DNA from: Verrucomicrobiota bacterium
Lineage (GTDB): Bacteria > Verrucomicrobiota > Verrucomicrobiia > CAIQCK01
NCBI GenBank assembly: GCA_016235595.1
Contig: JACRJX010000015.1
Location: forward strand, 186,001-250,000
Direction: 5' to 3'
Length of the DNA stretch: 64,000 bases
Under the pieces are notes generated by a model. The model had not been told where the DNA came from. It saw only the letters and a program-made list of their open reading frames with translations, and did no database searches. The position numbers were made by a program, and so were the translations under genes. Positions within the stretch are counted from its first letter, which is position 1. Every line of letters starts with the position of its first letter. Below, one piece after another: positions 51,733 through 60,425 of the stretch.

Positions 51733-53457
51733 ATGCCCAAGACCACCGACCAACTTGATCTTGTCGTGGAAGTGACCGAGGACGGCCAGAAGCGCCGGAT
51801 TCGGCAGCGGCTGCATCCGGCCGATTATTCCATCGGCAGCGATCCGACCTGCGCCGTCTGCGTCAGCAACAGCGGCGTTTCCCGCCAGCACGCGCGGTTG
51901 CTCTACACGCCGGACAACATCCAGATCGAAGACCTCGGCAGCACCAACGGCACCTATGTGGAGGGAGTGCGCATCAAACGTCGTGTCCGCGTCCACGTTG
52001 GCCAGCGCATCATCATTGGCGCGTGTGTCATCTGGTTGGATTACCCGAAAGACGAGACTGTGTCGGGGCAGCCCATCCAACCTGAACGCGCTGCGGAACC
52101 TGATTACGAGCCTCCGCCGATTGCGCCGCAGCAGGAAGAGCCGGCGCCGTCCCCCAGCGATCCCGCGCGCGCGCTGATGCGGAAGTTCAAGGCGCAGATT
52201 CACACCGAGCTGTTGAAGCGGCTTGACCTCAAACGGCTGATCGGCACCAACTCGGCTGCGACAAAATCATTGCAGGAGAAGGTTCGCGTCACCGTCACGT
52301 CCATCGTGAACGAAATCAAGGACCAGCTTCCTGCCTCGATTACGCCGGCCAATCTCACGCGCGAAATCATCCAGGAAGCCATCGGCCTTGGCCCTCTCGA
52401 CGACCTGCTGGAGGACGGCGATATCACGGAAATCATGGTCAACGGCCCCGACAAGATTTTTGTGGAGCGGCGCGGCAAGATCCAACTGACGGAGCGCACG
52501 TTCGTTGACGACGCGCAGGTGCTGGCGATCATCGAGCGCATTGTCGCGCCGATTGGCAAACGCATTGACGAAAGCTCGCCCTACGTGGACGCGCGATTGG
52601 CCGACGGCAGCCGCGTCAATGCCATCATCGCGCCTCTGTCGCTCAAAGGTCCGACCATCACCATCCGTAAATTTGCCAAGACGCCGTTCACGGTGGCGGA
52701 CCTGATCCGGTTCGGCACGATGACGGAACAAATCGCCGACTTCATGCGCATCTGCGTGCTGCTGCGCAAGAACATCATCATCTCCGGCGGCACCGGCTCC
52801 GGCAAGACCACGCTGCTGAACGTGCTTTCCAACTTCCTGCCGAAGGACGAGCGCATCGTCACCATCGAAGACACCGCCGAATTGCGGCTGAACCAGCAGC
52901 ACATCGTCAGCTTGGAGGCGCGCCCGGCGAACATCGAAGGCCGCGGCGCCGTCACCATTCGCGATCTCGTCCGCAACGCGTTGCGCATGAGGCCGGATCG
53001 CATCGTCGTTGGCGAGTGCCGCGGCGGCGAGTCTCTCGACATGTTGCAGGCGATGAACACCGGCCACGATGGTTCGCTGACCACCGTGCATGCCAACTCG
53101 CCGCGAGATACCATCAGCCGCATGGAGACCATGGTGTTGATGGCGGGCATGGAACTGCCCAGCCGCGCCATCCGCGAGCAGATCGCGGCGGCGGTGGACA
53201 TCATTTGCCATACGGATCGGCTCAGCGACGGCACGCGGCGCGTCACCAAGGTTTCCGAAGTCACGGGTATGGAGAAGGACGTGGTTGTGATGCAGGACAT
53301 GTTCATTTTCAAGCAAACCGGTTTGGATCCGAGGGGCAAAGTACTCGGTTACTTCACCGCCACCGGTTCGGTGCCGACGTTCATTGACGAAGTGCGGACC
53401 CGCGGCCTGCAACTGGACCGCAGCGTTTTCACTCAGCAGGTTGAACAGATGTCATGA
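51733..53457 (+). CDS. tadA: FHA-CpaF/TadA fusion ATPase
   Basis: Residues 1 to about 110 form a forkhead-associated domain (SGVSRQHARLLYTPDNIQIE, then GSTNGTYVEG), which binds phosphothreonine. The rest is a VirB11/CpaF-type secretion ATPase with Walker A GGTGSGKTT (352-360), a DTAELRLN box and the HxxDGSLTTVHANS region. TadA/CpaF powers Flp pilus assembly; most lack an FHA domain. The fusion suggests control of the motor by Ser/Thr phosphorylation. The stop overlaps the tadB start by 4 bp. Confidence 0.92.
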   Translation: MPKTTDQLDLVVEVTEDGQKRRIRQRLHPADYSIGSDPTCAVCVSNSGVSRQHARLLYTPDNIQIEDLGSTNGTYVEGVRIKRRVRVHVGQRIIIGACVIWLDYPKDETVSGQPIQPERAAEPDYEPPPIAPQQEEPAPSPSDPARALMRKFKAQIHTELLKRLDLKRLIGTNSAATKSLQEKVRVTVTSIVNEIKDQLPASITPANLTREIIQEAIGLGPLDDLLEDGDITEIMVNGPDKIFVERRGKIQLTERTFVDDAQVLAIIERIVAPIGKRIDESSPYVDARLADGSRVNAIIAPLSLKGPTITIRKFAKTPFTVADLIRFGTMTEQIADFMRICVLLRKNIIISGGTGSGKTTLLNVLSNFLPKDERIVTIEDTAELRLNQQHIVSLEARPANIEGRGAVTIRDLVRNALRMRPDRIVVGECRGGESLDMLQAMNTGHDGSLTTVHANSPRDTISRMETMVLMAGMELPSRAIREQIAAAVDIICHTDRLSDGTRRVTKVSEVTGMEKDVVVMQDMFIFKQTGLDPRGKVLGYFTATGSVPTFIDEVRTRGLQLDRSVFTQQVEQMS

Positions 53458-54350
53458 CCTTCTACGACCTCAGCGAGAACTATCTGGTGCCGCTGCTGTA
53501 CTTCCTGTCGGCCGCCGGTATCGTCGCGTCGCTCGGCCATTGGATGGTCGAGATGTCGAAGACCTATCGCGAGGTTTATGTCGAGGAAACCGGCCGGCAT
53601 CTGGACGACATGTTCCTGTCGCTCAACCCGCAGCAAGTGGTGATGCTGGCGCAGATCGCTGGCGTGTCGTTCGCGCTGGTCATGTTCGCGCTGGTTGGCA
53701 GCTTTGAGGACCCGCTGCATCTTGTGGGGTCGGCGGCATTCTCGCTGGCCTTCGGCGTGGTGGGTTTCATGATTCCGCGCTGGGTGATCCAGCGGATGCG
53801 CCAGAAACGATTGGAGTTATTCAACGAGCAATTGGTGGAGGCGATGCAGACGATGAGCAACTCGCTGCGCGCCGGCTTCAGCGTGTTGCAGGCATTCGAC
53901 ATGGTGGTGAAGGAGAACCGCCGGCCGATCAGCGAGGAATTCGGGCTATTCCTGCACCAGCACCGGCTGGGCGTGAAGTTCGAGGAAGCGATGGAGAGCC
54001 TCAGCAAACGCGTCGGCAGCCAGGACCTCGACCTGATGATCACCGCCATCGAAATTTCTCGCCAGACCGGCGGCAACCTGACGGAGGTGTTTGATCAACT
54101 CGCCGGTGTCATCCGCGAACGCATGCGGGTGGAAGGCAAAATCCGCTCGCTGACGGCCCAAGGCCGGTTGCAGGCGGTGGTGGTCGGCTTCATGCCGTTG
54201 TTGCTGGCTGGGGCGATGTTTGTCATCAGCCCGGCGATGATGAAGGGGTTCGTTTTCTCCACCGCCGGCGTCATGATCATTGTGTTGGCGCTTGCGTTTG
54301 AGATTTGCGGTTACCTGATCATTCGCAAGATCGTGAGTATTGATATTTGA
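53454..54350 (+). CDS. tadB: TadB-like inner-membrane platform protein
   Basis: The 298-residue T2SSF-domain protein has QTMSNSLRAGFSVLQAFDMV and TAIEISRQTGGNLTEVFDQL, plus transmembrane helices near both ends. TadB, with TadC, forms the inner-membrane platform on which the TadA ATPase acts. It overlaps the ATPase gene by 4 bp. The next plus-strand gene (TadC) is not directly adjacent; an antisense gene lies between. Confidence 0.9.
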   Translation: MTFYDLSENYLVPLLYFLSAAGIVASLGHWMVEMSKTYREVYVEETGRHLDDMFLSLNPQQVVMLAQIAGVSFALVMFALVGSFEDPLHLVGSAAFSLAFGVVGFMIPRWVIQRMRQKRLELFNEQLVEAMQTMSNSLRAGFSVLQAFDMVVKENRRPISEEFGLFLHQHRLGVKFEEAMESLSKRVGSQDLDLMITAIEISRQTGGNLTEVFDQLAGVIRERMRVEGKIRSLTAQGRLQAVVVGFMPLLLAGAMFVISPAMMKGFVFSTAGVMIIVLALAFEICGYLIIRKIVSIDI

Positions 54351-54371
54351 AATAAGAAGGCACGCGGGCGG

Positions 54372-55196
54372 CTAATCCATTCCGCTGAGCGCTTCCTGGA
54401 CGAACTTGTAGTTGTAGGCAAAACTCGCGTAGTCGTTGCGCACCAAGGCATCGAAGGCGTTGCGATAACTGATCAGCAACGCCTGGAGCGGGCGGCTGCG
54501 CGTGGCGCTGTAGAGTGTCTGGCATTGCTGGACCACGGCTTGGAGCACGGGCCGGTTGGAGCTGACGATGTCGGAGAGTTTTTTGGTGCGCTGGGATGCT
54601 TGCGTGGTGCGCATCGCGGCGGTCACCTGGTCGAGCGCGCGGCCGTAGTTTTTGAGAGCGATGTTGGCTTCGGAGCGAAAGACAAATTTGCCACGGAGAA
54701 ACCGGGTGATTTGTTCATCGGTTTTGATATCGTCGATCTGGGATTGTTGAAGATAGAACTGGTAGAGTTCCGGCTTGGACTGTTTCAGATGGTCGAGATC
54801 AATCTGAGTCCAATCGTAGTGGCGGCTGCCGAAGCGTGTCCGGAAGGTGAAGCCCTGCATGTCGGTGGGTGATGTGGAAACGGCGCCTTCGAGCAGGGTG
54901 CCATCTCGGAGCTTGATCTTGACCACGCTGGCGTTGGCCGTGTTGCCATGACTTTGCTGGACGTAGAACTGGTAGAGTTCAGGATTGGATTTGCGCAGGT
55001 CATTGATGTCAATCTGGCTCCAGTTGTAATGAGTTTCGCCGAACTTGGTCTTCAGTGTGAAGCCTTGGGTGTCGTTGATGCTGGTGCTGACGATGCCCTC
55101 CAGTTCGGTCTTGTCTTTGAACTTGATGCGCACAGGCTTGTCGGCGGCCTGGAGGACGCTTGCAGCGAAGCAGACGATGAGAAAAAGATATTTCAT
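54372..55196 (-). CDS. Secreted protein with duplicated domain, antisense within the Tad locus
   Basis: A signal peptide (MKYLFLIVCFAASVLQA) is followed by two similar copies of about 60 residues. One includes KTKFGETHYNWSQIDINDLR and the other RTRFGSRHYDWTQIDLDHLK. Both end in PELYQFY(V/L)QQS. A third, helical part follows. The only minus-strand gene between TadB and TadC, it is unrecognised; its first 98 bp upstream face the tadC leader. It may be a later insertion or an independently regulated component. Confidence 0.75.
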   Translation of the reverse strand: MKYLFLIVCFAASVLQAADKPVRIKFKDKTELEGIVSTSINDTQGFTLKTKFGETHYNWSQIDINDLRKSNPELYQFYVQQSHGNTANASVVKIKLRDGTLLEGAVSTSPTDMQGFTFRTRFGSRHYDWTQIDLDHLKQSKPELYQFYLQQSQIDDIKTDEQITRFLRGKFVFRSEANIALKNYGRALDQVTAAMRTTQASQRTKKLSDIVSSNRPVLQAVVQQCQTLYSATRSRPLQALLISYRNAFDALVRNDYASFAYNYKFVQEALSGMD

Positions 55197-55294
55197 GACG
55201 CACTCCGGTTTGTTTGACGGCGCAGTTTAAGTCAGATGTATTCGGAAGCGCAACAACGCAGAGACACAACTTTTTTACGCAGGATAACGAGCCC

Positions 55295-56236
55295 ATGGAC
55301 CCAGATCGAATCGTGCCGCACGTAACCCAGATCACGCCGCAGGAGATCATCACACCGCTGATGTGGATGGTGTTCGCGTTTGCCGCGGCGTGGTATGTCG
55401 GGATGACGGCGAGCGAGGTGAAATACGTGCGGCTGGCCGATGGCCGTCAGCAGATGCGGCGGCTGCCATTGCTGTTCCGGCTGCTGCTGCCATTCGTGCC
55501 CAACGTCGCGCCGCTGTTCCGGCATAAGAAACTCGATTCCTACCGCGCCAGGCTCGATGGGCGGATGATTTCCGCGGGTTATGAGGGGTTGCTGAGCGCC
55601 GAGGAGTTCATGTCCATTCAACTCTTGCTGTTCATTGTGGCCGTCCCGCTCAGCTTCGGCATGCAGCCGGCGTTGGAAGGAGTGCCCGGTATCGGTCGCT
55701 TTTGGAACGTGGGGATGATCATGGTGATCGGTTACAGCCTGATTTACCCGCGGAGTTGGTTGAAACAGGTGCGCGGCGCGCGGCACCGCAGCATGCAGAA
55801 AGCGTTGCCCTACGTGCTCGACTTGATGACGCTCTCGGTCGAGGCCGGCCTTGATTTCATGACCGCCATTCGCAAGATCATCGAGCGGCGCGCGATGGAC
55901 CCGCTCGGCGAGGAGTTGCTGCGCGTGTTCCATGAAATCCAGGTTGGCAAGACCCGCCGGCAGGCGTTGCGCGACATGGGGTTGCGGGTGGACCAGCCCG
56001 ACCTCAGTTCCGTCGTCTCTGCGCTGGTCCAGGCCGATGAACTCGGCGTCAGCCTCGGCACCATCCTCCGCATCATGGCCGACCAAATGCGGATGAAGCG
56101 TTTCCAACGCGCTGAGAAGCTCGCCTACGAAGCGCCGGTGAAAATGCTCGGCCCTCTTCTGCTGCTGATTTTTCCGGCGGTGCTGATGTTCCTGCTTGGC
56201 CCGATCATCGCGCAGGCGTTCCGAAGCGCATTCTGA
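55295..56236 (+). CDS. tadC: TadC-like inner-membrane platform protein
   Basis: Another T2SSF-domain protein, 313 residues, with KALPYVLDLMTLSVEAGLDF and VSALVQADELGVSLGTILR, and several transmembrane segments. It pairs with TadB in the Tad platform. ATG 55295 is preferred, since codons from 55214 to it do not resemble TadC and lie in the intergenic leader. Confidence 0.88.
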   Translation: MDPDRIVPHVTQITPQEIITPLMWMVFAFAAAWYVGMTASEVKYVRLADGRQQMRRLPLLFRLLLPFVPNVAPLFRHKKLDSYRARLDGRMISAGYEGLLSAEEFMSIQLLLFIVAVPLSFGMQPALEGVPGIGRFWNVGMIMVIGYSLIYPRSWLKQVRGARHRSMQKALPYVLDLMTLSVEAGLDFMTAIRKIIERRAMDPLGEELLRVFHEIQVGKTRRQALRDMGLRVDQPDLSSVVSALVQADELGVSLGTILRIMADQMRMKRFQRAEKLAYEAPVKMLGPLLLLIFPAVLMFLLGPIIAQAFRSAF

Positions 56237-56257
56237 GCCCTTGTGCTTCCAACGCTG

Positions 56258-56605
56258 ATGATCATCCGCAACACAACCCGGGGCACAACACTGGCCGAAC
56301 GAGCGCGGCCGGCTCTCACCATTTGGAGCCGCACGCGCGGGCTGATGTTCATGCGGTTTGAGGGGTTCGACGGCATGATGTTGAGACCTGCCAACGCCAT
56401 CCACATGTGTTTCATGCGGATGCCGATTGACGTGATATTCTTTGACAAGCGACTGGCGATAGTGAAAATGGTTCCGGAGCTTGCTCCCTGGAGGCTGTTC
56501 TGCGGTGCGCTGGGCGCGGCAGGTGTGCTCGAGTTGCCCGTGGGCGCCATCGCCCGCAGTCGGTCGCAACCAGGAGACCAGCTTGAATTTGTGATGGATT
56601 CGTGA
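56258..56605 (+). CDS. DUF192-family small protein
   Basis: The 115-residue protein matches DUF192: IIRNTTRGTTLAERARPALT, IHMCFMRMPIDVIFF and VLELPVGAIARSR. The family is of unknown function and found in many bacteria and archaea. A GTG 15 bp upstream is an alternative start. It lies 21 bp after tadC and 16 bp before the FHA gene, so it is probably part of the Tad transcription unit. Confidence 0.8.
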   Translation: MIIRNTTRGTTLAERARPALTIWSRTRGLMFMRFEGFDGMMLRPANAIHMCFMRMPIDVIFFDKRLAIVKMVPELAPWRLFCGALGAAGVLELPVGAIARSRSQPGDQLEFVMDS

Positions 56606-56621
56606 GAGAAACGCGTAGCGG

Positions 56622-58076
56622 ATGAAACTTCGCATCCTACAAGGCAGACGTCGTGGTCGGGAGTACTCGGTGGGCAGCGACCCCGTAACCATCGGTCGCG
56701 CACCGCAGTGCGACATCGTCATTCCCGACGACCAGCTTGTTTCCTCTGAGCACGCCGACGTCCGCGTGGACGAGCACGGCCAGTTGGTCGTCCGTGATCT
56801 CGAATCGGTCAACGGCACGGAGATCAACGGCGAACCCGTTGAAGAGAGTGTCCTGAAGCCCGGCGACGAGATTGCCATCGGCAGCACCATTTTTGAAGTC
56901 ATCGAGGAAGCTGGGCGTCCCGCCCGCGAGACCGAGCCGCCGCCGCCGCGTAAACGCGCCCCGGCGACTGAGAAGCTCCCCGTGGCCACTGCACCTGTAA
57001 CGGAAGAGGTTGAAGAAGAAGAGGAAGAGGAGGAAGCAGAGCCCCCGCGGAAAAAGAAGAAGCCGGAAATCGAAGAAACCGAGGAAGTCAGCGAAGAAGC
57101 CCCCGCTGAACTCAACTTCGGCGGCAAGCCCAAGCGCGTCGCGAAGAAACCTGCCGCTCCCCTCGGACGGCGCCTGATGTCGCTGGGATTGACGGCGGTC
57201 ATTTTCATCGTGCTTATCGTGGGAGGAATCATTATCTGGCCGCAGGTTCGCCAACTCATCTTCCCAGCCGGGGTGGCGACCATTGGCATCAGTGGCGAGA
57301 CGCGGCGGCCGGACCTGTTTTACGAGAAGATCGAGGCGAACACCCAGAACATCTTCCGGTTTGCGATGCGGCTCAGCGGCGGCAAGGTGACGTTGAATGT
57401 GGACGACCTCAAGCAACGCCGCCACGTCCAGCGCGAGAAGAAGGTGGGCGAGGGCCTCATCATGGAACTGGTCCGCCAGATTGAGAGGGGTGACTTCGAT
57501 AAGCTGGGGAAGGACAAATACGGTGGCTTTCCCGCCGACCGGCAGGAAATGGCGGTCATTGAGTTGACCCGCGGCACGCATGTGAAGCGGGTTGAAATCG
57601 AGAACACCATTGCGCCCGACGCGTTCGTCAACGCGCAAAAGGTGCTGGAGGAGTTTGCTCAGAACGAAATGGGCATCACCACGATGAATCGGTCCCGCGA
57701 GGAACTGATCAAGGAGGCGGACGATGCCTTCTTGCGCGGCAATCAACTCTTCGAGCAGCGCGACGTGGATTATCCGAATCTCTATAATGCCATCAAAGCC
57801 TTCCAGCTTGTCCAAGTGGATTTGGAAATCATCGAGCCGAAGCCGGCCAACTATGCGGCGGCGGTTAAGAATGAAGCGAAGGCCAGAGACATGCTCAAGG
57901 AGCGGATCAACAACCTGCGCTTCAACGCCGAGCAAGCCATCAAGCTCGGCGAATGGGCCAAGGCGCAGACTTGTCTGTCGGAAATCCTGGCGCGCGTTCC
58001 TGATCGCGAGGATGAGCGTTACAAGGAAGCCGACCGGAAACTGATTGGAGTGCAAGGACATCTGCCGCGCCGATGA
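56622..58076 (+). CDS. FHA-domain membrane protein
   Basis: The FHA domain spans about residues 1-95 (TIGRAPQCDIVIPDDQLVSS, then ESVNGTEINGEPV). A very acidic linker follows (EEVEEEEEEEEAE, 122-134), then a Lys-rich patch and one transmembrane helix (about 186-206). The last part of about 280 residues is partly helical and TPR-like (NAEQAIKLGEWAKAQTCLSE). It probably reads phosphorylated partners on the cytoplasmic side. The stop overlaps the PEGA gene by 4 bp. Confidence 0.85.
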   Translation: MKLRILQGRRRGREYSVGSDPVTIGRAPQCDIVIPDDQLVSSEHADVRVDEHGQLVVRDLESVNGTEINGEPVEESVLKPGDEIAIGSTIFEVIEEAGRPARETEPPPPRKRAPATEKLPVATAPVTEEVEEEEEEEEAEPPRKKKKPEIEETEEVSEEAPAELNFGGKPKRVAKKPAAPLGRRLMSLGLTAVIFIVLIVGGIIIWPQVRQLIFPAGVATIGISGETRRPDLFYEKIEANTQNIFRFAMRLSGGKVTLNVDDLKQRRHVQREKKVGEGLIMELVRQIERGDFDKLGKDKYGGFPADRQEMAVIELTRGTHVKRVEIENTIAPDAFVNAQKVLEEFAQNEMGITTMNRSREELIKEADDAFLRGNQLFEQRDVDYPNLYNAIKAFQLVQVDLEIIEPKPANYAAAVKNEAKARDMLKERINNLRFNAEQAIKLGEWAKAQTCLSEILARVPDREDERYKEADRKLIGVQGHLPRR

Positions 58077-59422
58077 ATCACCCGATTGCCATCGCATGTT
58101 ACGGACTGAGAGCCATGATGTTGGTGGCGTTGCTGGCTGTCACCGGTTGTTCTGAACAGCCCGGCAGCCTGCTGGACGTGCGCACGTCGCCCTCAGGCGC
58201 GCGCATCGAATTGGACGGTGTTTATCAAGGCGACTCACCGCTCAAGATCAAGGTGACGCCCGGACAACATTTGGTTATGGCCACGCGCGATGGTTTCATG
58301 GAGACACGCGGCAGTGTTAACGTGCCACCGACCGGGACCACGCGCTTCGACCTGTCCCTGCGTCCGTTGTTCGGGTTGATCCTTGCCGAATCGTTCCCCA
58401 GTGACGCCGAGGTGCTCGTGGACAATGTGTTCCGCGGCAAGACGCCTGTGCTGATGACGGATCTACCCGCCGGCCAGCATCGCATCGTCATCAAGAAGGA
58501 CGGCTACGAGTTCAAGGAAACGGTCCTGAATATCCGGACCGAGAGCGATCGCCAGCCGAAGCTGATTTCACTGGAGTTGCGCTCGCTGCTCACCGCCATC
58601 AAGGTCATTTCCACGCCTGAGAAGGCCAAGGTTTACCTTGACGGCTCCTACGTGGGCGAATCGCCACAGAGCATTCAGAACGTCCTTGCCGGCAAACACC
58701 AGGTTCGCGTCGAACTCGATGGTTATGAACTGTTCGAGCAGGAAGCCGACGTCAAAAGCATGACGGAATTTACCGTCGACGCCCCTCTCAAGGAAAAATT
58801 CGCCCGCATCAAAGTGGACACCGATCCGACCGGCGGCGAGGTGTTTCTCAACAATGAAGCGCGCGGCAAGGCGCCAGTCAGCTTGGAAAAGCTCCAGGAA
58901 AAAGAATACACCATTCGGATTACCAAACACGGCTTCGATCCCGTCGAAAGAAAGGTCATGCTGAAGAAAGGTGCGGATCTCGACCTGAAAATACCTTTCG
59001 CGAAGCTTTTCGGTATCCTTCAGGTGACGACGATTCCAGCCGGTGTGCAGGTGTTTGTGGACAACGAGCCGCGCGGCGTCACCCAGGCGCCGCCTAATCA
59101 AGCATACTCCAGTCCCCTGATCATCTCCAACGTGCCACAAGGCCAGCGTATCGTGAAGTTCGTCAAGCCCGGTTGCGCCGACGTGCAAACGATTGCCAGC
59201 ATTCAGGATGGCCAGACCACGACGATCAACAACGTCCAACTCAAGCGCCTCTTCATTCCCGACACCGTCATCGTTGTCAAAGACGGGCGCACCCTGCGCG
59301 GTCTGATTAACCGGGTCGAGAACGACGGCACGGTTCATTTTGAGACGGCCCCCGGCATCTTCGTGGACATCCCGCCTGACGACATCGTTTCGAAGAAGCC
59401 GATCGCTCCCACCGGCAAGTGA
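58073..59422 (+). CDS. PEGA-repeat lipoprotein
   Basis: A lipobox (AVTG then Cys26) ends an unusual, slightly long signal. Five PEGA-type repeats follow (SPSGARIELDGVYQGDSP, SDAEVLVDNVFRGKTP, PEKAKVYLDGSYVGESP, TGGEVFLNNEARGKAP and a fifth around AGVQVFVDNEPRG). PEGA domains are surface-layer or envelope-associated. It is coupled to the FHA gene by a 4-bp overlap, suggesting a signal-to-envelope link. The last 60 residues (PDTVIVVKDGRTLRGLINRV) form a separate small beta domain. Confidence 0.87.
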   Translation: MNHPIAIACYGLRAMMLVALLAVTGCSEQPGSLLDVRTSPSGARIELDGVYQGDSPLKIKVTPGQHLVMATRDGFMETRGSVNVPPTGTTRFDLSLRPLFGLILAESFPSDAEVLVDNVFRGKTPVLMTDLPAGQHRIVIKKDGYEFKETVLNIRTESDRQPKLISLELRSLLTAIKVISTPEKAKVYLDGSYVGESPQSIQNVLAGKHQVRVELDGYELFEQEADVKSMTEFTVDAPLKEKFARIKVDTDPTGGEVFLNNEARGKAPVSLEKLQEKEYTIRITKHGFDPVERKVMLKKGADLDLKIPFAKLFGILQVTTIPAGVQVFVDNEPRGVTQAPPNQAYSSPLIISNVPQGQRIVKFVKPGCADVQTIASIQDGQTTTINNVQLKRLFIPDTVIVVKDGRTLRGLINRVENDGTVHFETAPGIFVDIPPDDIVSKKPIAPTGK

Positions 59423-59599
59423 TGCTGGATTGTCTCCCGCTGCTGTTGGTTGCACCCGCTCGCGCAATGGGTGCAAAAAGAAAGCCAAGCGGGGTGTAGC
59501 TGCCGGGCCTTGGTTCGCCTAGCATCCATCATCGACGCTGGCGGTCTGGAGTCGTTAGCAGTACTGCTGGACGGCGGCGGAAAGTTCTTGTCGGCACAA

Positions 59600-60169
59600 A
59601 TGGACTCCAAAGATAATCTCACGAAACGCAAGGGCGATGGTCCGGCGCGTACGATCAAAAAACAACTGATCGAACTACTGGGCCGCGACGAAGAGCAGCT
59701 TTGCGCCGGTTGGATGCGACGGTTGAATGAAGACGCAGTGCTGGCAAGCATCAACCTCGCCGAAGCGCCCCAAGAACCGTTGAAGCTGTTGCTGCGCGAT
59801 GTTGTCCGTATCATCGAAGGCAAATTGCCTGCCCAGCCGCCTGCCTCCCAATCCCTCTGCCGTCTCGGCCCGATGAGCGCATGGAGGCTGACGCTTTGCC
59901 AGGGTATTGAAGTGTTCCTGGTGGGTGAGAGTGTCGTGCGTCGCTGGGTGCATTCACACCTTGAGGCGGCGCCGGAGGAGTGGTTTGACGTCTTCGAACA
60001 ACTCAACCGCGCTTTCCATCAGATTGTCCGCTACTACGTCCTTCGCTACTGTGACAGTTGCGTCCCGAACATCAAGGGCGAGGCGCAACCGTCAGCGCGG
60101 GCGGTCGCCGCCCCCTTGGCGCCACGCGAAGTCTCTCGCGTCAAGGCATCACCCACGCCGCAGGTTTGA
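59600..60169 (+). CDS. Helical RsbRD-N-like protein
   Basis: The protein of 189 residues is helix-rich: KKQLIELLGRDEEQLCAGWM and LNRAFHQIVRYYVLRYCDSC. It recalls the N-terminal domain of RsbRD-type stress regulators and some histidine kinases, but no kinase or STAS domain follows. A frame extension to 59450 has poor coding character. A Pro/Ala-rich tail ends the protein. The assignment is tentative. Confidence 0.5.
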   Translation: MDSKDNLTKRKGDGPARTIKKQLIELLGRDEEQLCAGWMRRLNEDAVLASINLAEAPQEPLKLLLRDVVRIIEGKLPAQPPASQSLCRLGPMSAWRLTLCQGIEVFLVGESVVRRWVHSHLEAAPEEWFDVFEQLNRAFHQIVRYYVLRYCDSCVPNIKGEAQPSARAVAAPLAPREVSRVKASPTPQV

Positions 60170-60425
60170 TACGTCCTTTCTGCTGGCGCCGGTTTCATCG
60201 GGAAGAGGGTATACGGGTGCTGCTATCCGGTTCACCGTGAACTTCGAGCTGCGAACAGTATGTGTATAAACGTGCTTCCCTTGCGCTAGATGACACTCTA
60301 TAGTCCGCGCGCTTGTTGGTTTTTGAAAGGGCTCGCCGGACACGAATGATGTGTCAGGTGGGTGGTTTTTCGATTTCCTACGGGCTGTTCTTCCTTCCGA
60401 GGGAGAGAATAGTGTCAGTGTAACT

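Noticed and set aside
55232..57289. 685-residue minus-strand open frame opposite tadC, DUF192 and the FHA gene
   Set aside because: The sense genes match known families. The antisense translation is low-complexity Ser/Arg/His-rich.
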